Shown here: positions 60,970 through 64,000 of the stretch, piece after piece | Position numbering within the stretch: the stretch's first letter is position 1 | Layout of the letters: each line of letters opens with the position of its first letter | NCBI GenBank assembly: GCA_033439795.1 | Contig: JAUTDP010000004.1 | Location: 1,364,001 to 1,428,000, forward strand | Reading direction: 5' to 3' | Length of the DNA: 64,000 bases | Source: Sordaria brevicollis | Taxonomy: Eukaryota; Ascomycota; Sordariomycetes; Sordariales; Sordariaceae | The notes under the pieces: generated by a model | What the model was told of the DNA's origin: nothing | What the model saw: only the letters and a program-made list of their open reading frames with translations | The model's database searches: none | Position numbers and translations under genes: made by a program

Positions 60970-61590
60970 CGCAATTGATTTTAATTATTAATAAAATTAG
61001 TATACTAATACCCTTATAGGCCGACCGGTAAATTGTAGGCGTAATAATAGCGGATAGCCCGTATTATTACGTACGTTAAAATAGGTATAGTAAATTTGGC
61101 GATTATTTACCGCGGCGGTTATAAATAGTATTACGTTAAGCCGAATTTAAATAATTAAAATAATATATAGGCTTACGGTTCTTCCCTTCCTATTTTAATT
61201 AAACCTTTAAATTTTTAAATTCTTTTTCTTTCCTTCCCTTCTTTTTTACAATTTTTATTAACGTAATTTTAGTACTCTTTAAATTCCTTACGCGATAAAT
61301 ACTCTTTTTTCGCTTACGATAAAGTAGATTTTTTAAAAATTTTACGCGTTTTTTTAATATTACTATACTTCTTCGCTATTACCTTCGTAAAGATCTTAAT
61401 ATAATTTTTATTAAAAATATAAATTATATAATTTATTTAAAATTTATTATTAAGAATATTATTTTAAATAATAGCGTTCCCGTAGCGTTTTAGTACTTTT
61501 ACCCCCTAGGTAAGAAGAAGAAATATTATAAATATATTAATTATAAAAAGAATTGCGACGAGGTAAATTTAATTTTTTTTTTTTTTTTTT
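60970..61590. other. Decayed internal region next to the LTR, no gene recognised
   Basis: AT-rich, RIP-like sequence with inverted GC-bearing bits (GCGTAATAATAGCGG near 61039). A polypyrimidine run (T18-C-T7, about 61573-61599) ends in AG. No frame with recognisable motifs was found. A GTAAAT...T-tract...TTTAG arrangement at 61563-61600 has the outline of a very short intron, but no branch point was found. Confidence 0.35.
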
Positions 61591-61599
61591 CTTTTTTTA

Positions 61600-62360
61600 G
61601 CTAGCGTTTTATTAACGAAATAAGCCCGCTATTTTAATAATTAGCGACGGAGCCGATATCGCTACCCTAATTCGTTAATTAATTGAATTTTAGGAATGTA
61701 ACGTTAATAGAATTTTTGTTTAGGAGGAGGCGTTATATACGCGTATTACAATCGCTATTAAGGATTTTTTAATATATTTCGATATTACTAAGGCGGTTAT
61801 TAAAACCGAATTTGGGTTTTCGAACTTTAAAAAGGCTATTAAGGATATTATAAATATATTATCGAAGGGTAGGCGAATATATAATATAATATTAATTATT
61901 TTATAACGCGCCGCTATTAAAAAAATCGCTAATAAGCGTATTTAGGCCCTAATATAATCGGTTTTTAAACGTCCTACTATAAGTGCCCCCGTATAAGAGT
62001 ATTAATATTAGAAGGAAATTTAATTAGTATATTTTATTTATAGCGACCCCGGTTAATCGATTTAGCTTTTTATTAAAAAGCGTTTTTACGACGTAATTAA
62101 AACGGAGGTAATTTATATAATTAATATTATTAAAAATGCCGATCCCGAACGTTAGGAGGAGGAAATTACGTAAGTTATAAGTAGCTTCCTTACGTAAATT
62201 CTCGTTTAGGTAGCCGGTAAAACGTCGAGGCTTCGCTTTAGAAATAATAAATTTTAATAGAGGATAATTAGTAAGAATATAATATTTCGATAGGAAAATA
62301 ATAATAAAAATATAATATTACTATTATATTTTACTACGAAGAAATATTAAAAAAAATAAA
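61600..62360 (+). pseudogene. Decayed plus-strand reading frame of unknown family
   Basis: One plus-strand frame from about 61601 stays coherent for roughly 250 codons when TAA/TAG are read as former Gln. It includes ISDGADIATLIR near 61640, TEFGFSNFKKAIKDI near 61809 and KRFYDVIKTEV near 62080. It is charged and helical-looking with no zinc knuckle, protease, RT or transposase motif that I recognise. It is antisense to the Gypsy element and lies between its integrase and 3' LTR. It could be an accessory ORF of the element, a captured gene or an older insertion. Confidence 0.4.
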
Positions 62361-62413
62361 ATCTAAGGTTTAAATAATATAATTATATAATTTATAAATT
62401 AAAACTATAGGAA

Positions 62414-62515
62414 GAGACTATAGAAGTGTATTATAATATATATATAAGAGATTATAGAGGCGTATTATAATTTATACGTAGGAAATTGAAGAAGCGTATT
62501 ATAATTTATACTTAG
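62414..62515 (+). repeat. 34-bp tandem repeat, three units
   Basis: Units start at 62414, 62448 and 62482, with a fourth beginning at 62516. The shared core is GAR-GYGTATTATAAT followed by ATATA-like sequence; the units differ mainly by transitions. It lies at the end of the plus-strand frame. Confidence 0.8.
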
Positions 62516-62555
62516 GAAATAGGTTAGGTTTAAGCGAATTATTGGTTATATTATA

Positions 62556-63072
62556 TTCCTTTAAGGCTTCGCCTAATTTTCGCTAACGTTAAGTTCAAAA
62601 TTTTATTAAGCTTAAGGCTTAGCTTATATAAATATTTAATATAGAAATTTTAAATATTATTTATATTAATTTAGAAATCCTTTACGGGGCGCTAATCCGG
62701 CGGGTAAAGTTAAAACTATTTAATTTTATAAAGTAATTTACCTTTTAAGGACTATATAGAATTGAAAATATATTCGAAATATTATTCTTTTTTATTGGGT
62801 ATCGTTTTAGAAACGACGGCGCCTTTTATTTATTAATTAAAGGCTTTATTAAAGGCTTTTTAATTAAATAAACCCTTTTAATAAAGCCGGACGAAAGAGG
62901 TATAGAAAATAGGGAAGATTTTATATATTATATTTATAGTAAAGGTAATTACCCGGCGGTATACCTTCTTAACGACGAACGGGCTTATTTATTTATTAAT
63001 TAATTTAGGGGATAAATAATTTTAATCCTAATATTTAGTAAAATAGTTTTCCCTTAGGCGGAGCTTAAGGGA
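62556..63072. repeat. 517-bp segment with palindromic inverted ends
   Basis: Left end TTAAGGCTTCGCCTAA (about 62561-62576), right end TTAGGCGGAGCTTAAGG (63053-63069). They are roughly inverted to each other, each is itself a partial palindrome, and both resemble the inverted repeat of the 54625 insertion (core GCGGAGCTT). The interior is AT-rich. This may be a small transposon of the same family, but no TSD is seen. Confidence 0.35.
62765..63010 (+). pseudogene. Decayed reading-frame fragment, unknown
   Basis: A plus-strand frame (FRNDGAFYLLIKGFIKG near 62807, then REDFIYYIYSKGNYPAVYLL near 62911) is interrupted only by TAA/TAG at plausible Gln positions. No family is recognised. It may be the 3' continuation of the frame at 61600-62360, or a separate gene fragment. 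Confidence 0.3.
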
Positions 63073-63193
63073 GGCAGTGAAACGCCCATTTCGATTTTTC
63101 TTCGATTTTTCTCGAATTTGTTCGAATTTTTACGAATTTTTTTTTCGAATTTTTTCTTTTTCCCCTATCCGTCAAATTTTTTCAAAACCGTTT

Positions 63194-63215
63194 TACACCC
63201 CCTACCGGGGGTGTA
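63194..63215. repeat. Perfect 9-bp-stem hairpin
   Basis: TACACCCCC-tacc-GGGGGTGTA, GC-rich with a 4-base loop, inside the 748-bp insertion. Possible roles are a structural end of a smaller element or a terminator; neither is supported by context. Confidence 0.8.
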
Positions 63216-63369
63216 GAAATTCATAAAGGGGTCCATTTTACTCGCCTTTTTCCGCTCTACATTTTGGTACCCCTTTTACTACTGGGGTTAGGGTTATAGG
63301 CCTTAGAAAAAAATTTAGTGATTTTTTTCCTTTCGAAATTTTTCTAAGTCTACTAACAATTATTTGCCG

Positions 63370-63407
63370 GCCGCCAATTCCTCCGCCAGCCGCCAACTCC
63401 TCCGCCG
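63370..63407 (+). repeat. 19-bp direct repeat, two units
   Basis: GCCGCCAATTCCTCCGCCA followed by GCCGCCAACTCCTCCGCCG, in a GC-rich patch. Confidence 0.85.
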
Positions 63408-63710
63408 GACCGCCCGTCGCATCTTTTTCCCGCGATACCTCGAAAAAAACGTTTCTTTTTCATTTTTCTCAACAACCAGGCGTCGCACGCACGTGTAACC
63501 GGTACTATTCTGTCCGGATAATTGAGACCAATACAACGGTACTACTTTTATATTTGCAACGTCAATTTTAAAGGGTGCATCGGCCTTTTAATAGCATTTC
63601 GTTAAAAAAAGTTCGGGCCTCGATTTCAATTGAATTTAGAATGCCCCGATTAGGTATGTAGGGACTTTAGCGACTCCACAATTTTTTTACTGTCCGAACC
63701 GTTATAAATA

Positions 63711-63826
63711 GAAACGCCGCTCCTTCCTTGAAGTTCGCTGCGCGGGCCCATGGCACGACCTTCGGTGTTTCGGGATGGGCGGGCCCGACGCAGCTCCACG
63801 TTCAATTGCGGAAGGATGGGCGTTTC
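63711..63826. repeat. 116-bp imperfect inverted repeat (long hairpin)
   Basis: The left arm starts GAAACGCCGCTCCTTCC (63711-63727) and continues through TTGAA and CTGCGCGGGCCCA. The right arm mirrors it (GACGCAGCTCCACGTTCAA, then GGAAGGATGGGCGTTTC, 63810-63826). The loop region is around 63752-63775. The arms match over about 45 bp with small gaps. Confidence 0.75.
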
Positions 63827-63834
63827 AATTAATT

Positions 63835-63998
63835 TAAATTTTATCCCCGATTACGTACTTTAAGGCGTCCGATTTATAAATATTAGCGTAACGTTTTTAT
63901 TTCTCCTAAGCTTCTTCTATAAATAAATAAGCTTTAGCGGTAATATAATCTATACGCTCTTTAATTACCCGAGTATCGAATAATTTTTAATATTATAT
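63835..63998 (-). pseudogene. Gypsy integrase C-terminal segment, decayed
   Basis: On the minus strand a frame reads LFDTRVIKERIDYI from 63982 down to 63941. It continues with EEA*EK*KRYANIY near 63916-63872 and DALKYVIGDKI*IN near 63866-63825. In fungal Ty3/Gypsy integrases this corresponds to the ...AQ..Q..YAN......Y.VGDKVWLN segment just after the catalytic core. The two internal stops are at Gln positions and the final one at Trp (TGG to TAA), as RIP gives. The frame is broken at the border of the 748-bp insertion, so the chromodomain-side C-terminus is not visible. Confidence 0.7.
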
Positions 63999-64000
63999 TA

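Larger units (their letters stand above)
63079..63826. mobile_element. 748-bp non-autonomous insertion, not RIP-mutated
   Basis: Bounded by GAAACGCCCAT (63079-63089) and its reverse complement ATGGGCGTTTC (63816-63826). It has normal CA/TG content, in sharp contrast to both sides. It contains a T-rich stretch with TTCGAATTTTT repeats, a relative of the 163-bp unit (TCCGTC at 63168), a perfect hairpin (63194-63215), a 19-bp direct repeat (63370-63407) and a 116-bp imperfect inverted repeat at its right end. It has no coding capacity. On its right it directly abuts the Gypsy integrase frame. No TSD was found. Confidence 0.5.
60748..64000 (-). mobile_element. Ty3/Gypsy retrotransposon, 3' portion, RIP-mutated
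   Basis: The minus-strand element runs off the right edge. In order from the right it has the integrase C-terminus (63835-63998), a composite of non-coding or inserted sequence, the polypurine tract (60952-60965) and the 3' LTR (60748-60951). The coding part and 60970-62550 are AT-rich with few CA/TG; 63079-63826 is not and is treated as a separate insertion. Confidence 0.6.

Noticed and set aside
61563..61600. Short intron outline (GTAAAT, T-tract, TTTAG)
   Set aside because: 38 bp is below usual fungal intron size, with no branch point and a decayed context; not annotated as a real intron.
62414..62515. CRISPR-like array
   Set aside because: The 34-bp units are contiguous with no unique spacers, and the sequence is fungal; it is a tandem repeat.
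63281..63300. GGGGTTAGGGTTAT resembling telomere repeats
   Set aside because: Only about two units, inside a short insertion. No array, so it is not evidence for a telomere or subtelomere.

Overview
This window is a block of silenced transposons from a filamentous ascomycete fungus. Positions 1-60747 are almost entirely made of about twelve copies of one LINE (non-LTR) retrotransposon of the Tad1-like fungal type. Every copy carries C-to-T / G-to-A decay at CpA/TpG, the signature of repeat-induced point mutation (RIP). CA and TG dinucleotides are almost absent over long stretches, while CG is kept. ATG starts are therefore largely gone, former CAA/CAG codons read TAA/TAG, and no intact gene longer than about 90 codons remains. 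The look is that of an AT-rich heterochromatic isochore; the species cannot be named from this.

The copies are nested, and the layers can be peeled apart from target-site duplications (TSDs). Copies A to L in window order: A (1-5974, +) abuts fragment B (5975-7443, +). C (-, 5'-truncated) lies at 7444-8224 and 53488-53880. C is split by two + insertions at the same target: D (8225-36180, itself opened by E 11758-18718, F 18842-25827 and the minus-strand G 28886-35866) and the 5'-truncated H (36195-53474). H is opened by I (38105-50858), and I by J (40592-46331, with an internal deletion of about 1.2 kb). K (-, from 54084) and L (-, 56585-60747) follow. Rejoining the pieces of D gives 6984 bp and of I 6995 bp; undivided F and G measure 6986 and 6981 bp. 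The full-length element is therefore close to 6.98 kb, and the agreement supports the nesting model.

The element has ORF1 (gag-like, decayed tandem zinc knuckles, a variable poly-C tract), ORF2 (AP endonuclease, reverse transcriptase, C-terminal Cys/His motif), a 1.7-kb 3' region, a GC-rich hairpin-forming 3' end and short TTAC tail repeats.

Non-LINE sequence is limited. There is a 200-bp unmutated island (53881-54083). A 1.0-kb insertion in K (54625-55649) has palindromic, Helentron-like ends and carries a tRNA-like remnant and a 163-bp tandem duplication. From 60748 a second transposon cuts L: a minus-strand Ty3/Gypsy element with its 3' LTR at 60748-60951 and the end of its integrase at 63835-63998. 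Between these lie a decayed plus-strand reading frame, a 34-bp tandem repeat and a 748-bp unmutated palindrome-bearing insertion (63079-63826).

I found no host gene cluster, CRISPR array, rRNA or convincing new multi-gene system. The observations most worth following are the insertion stratigraphy, the structured LINE 3' end, the Helentron-like insertion and the plus-strand frame inside the Gypsy element.
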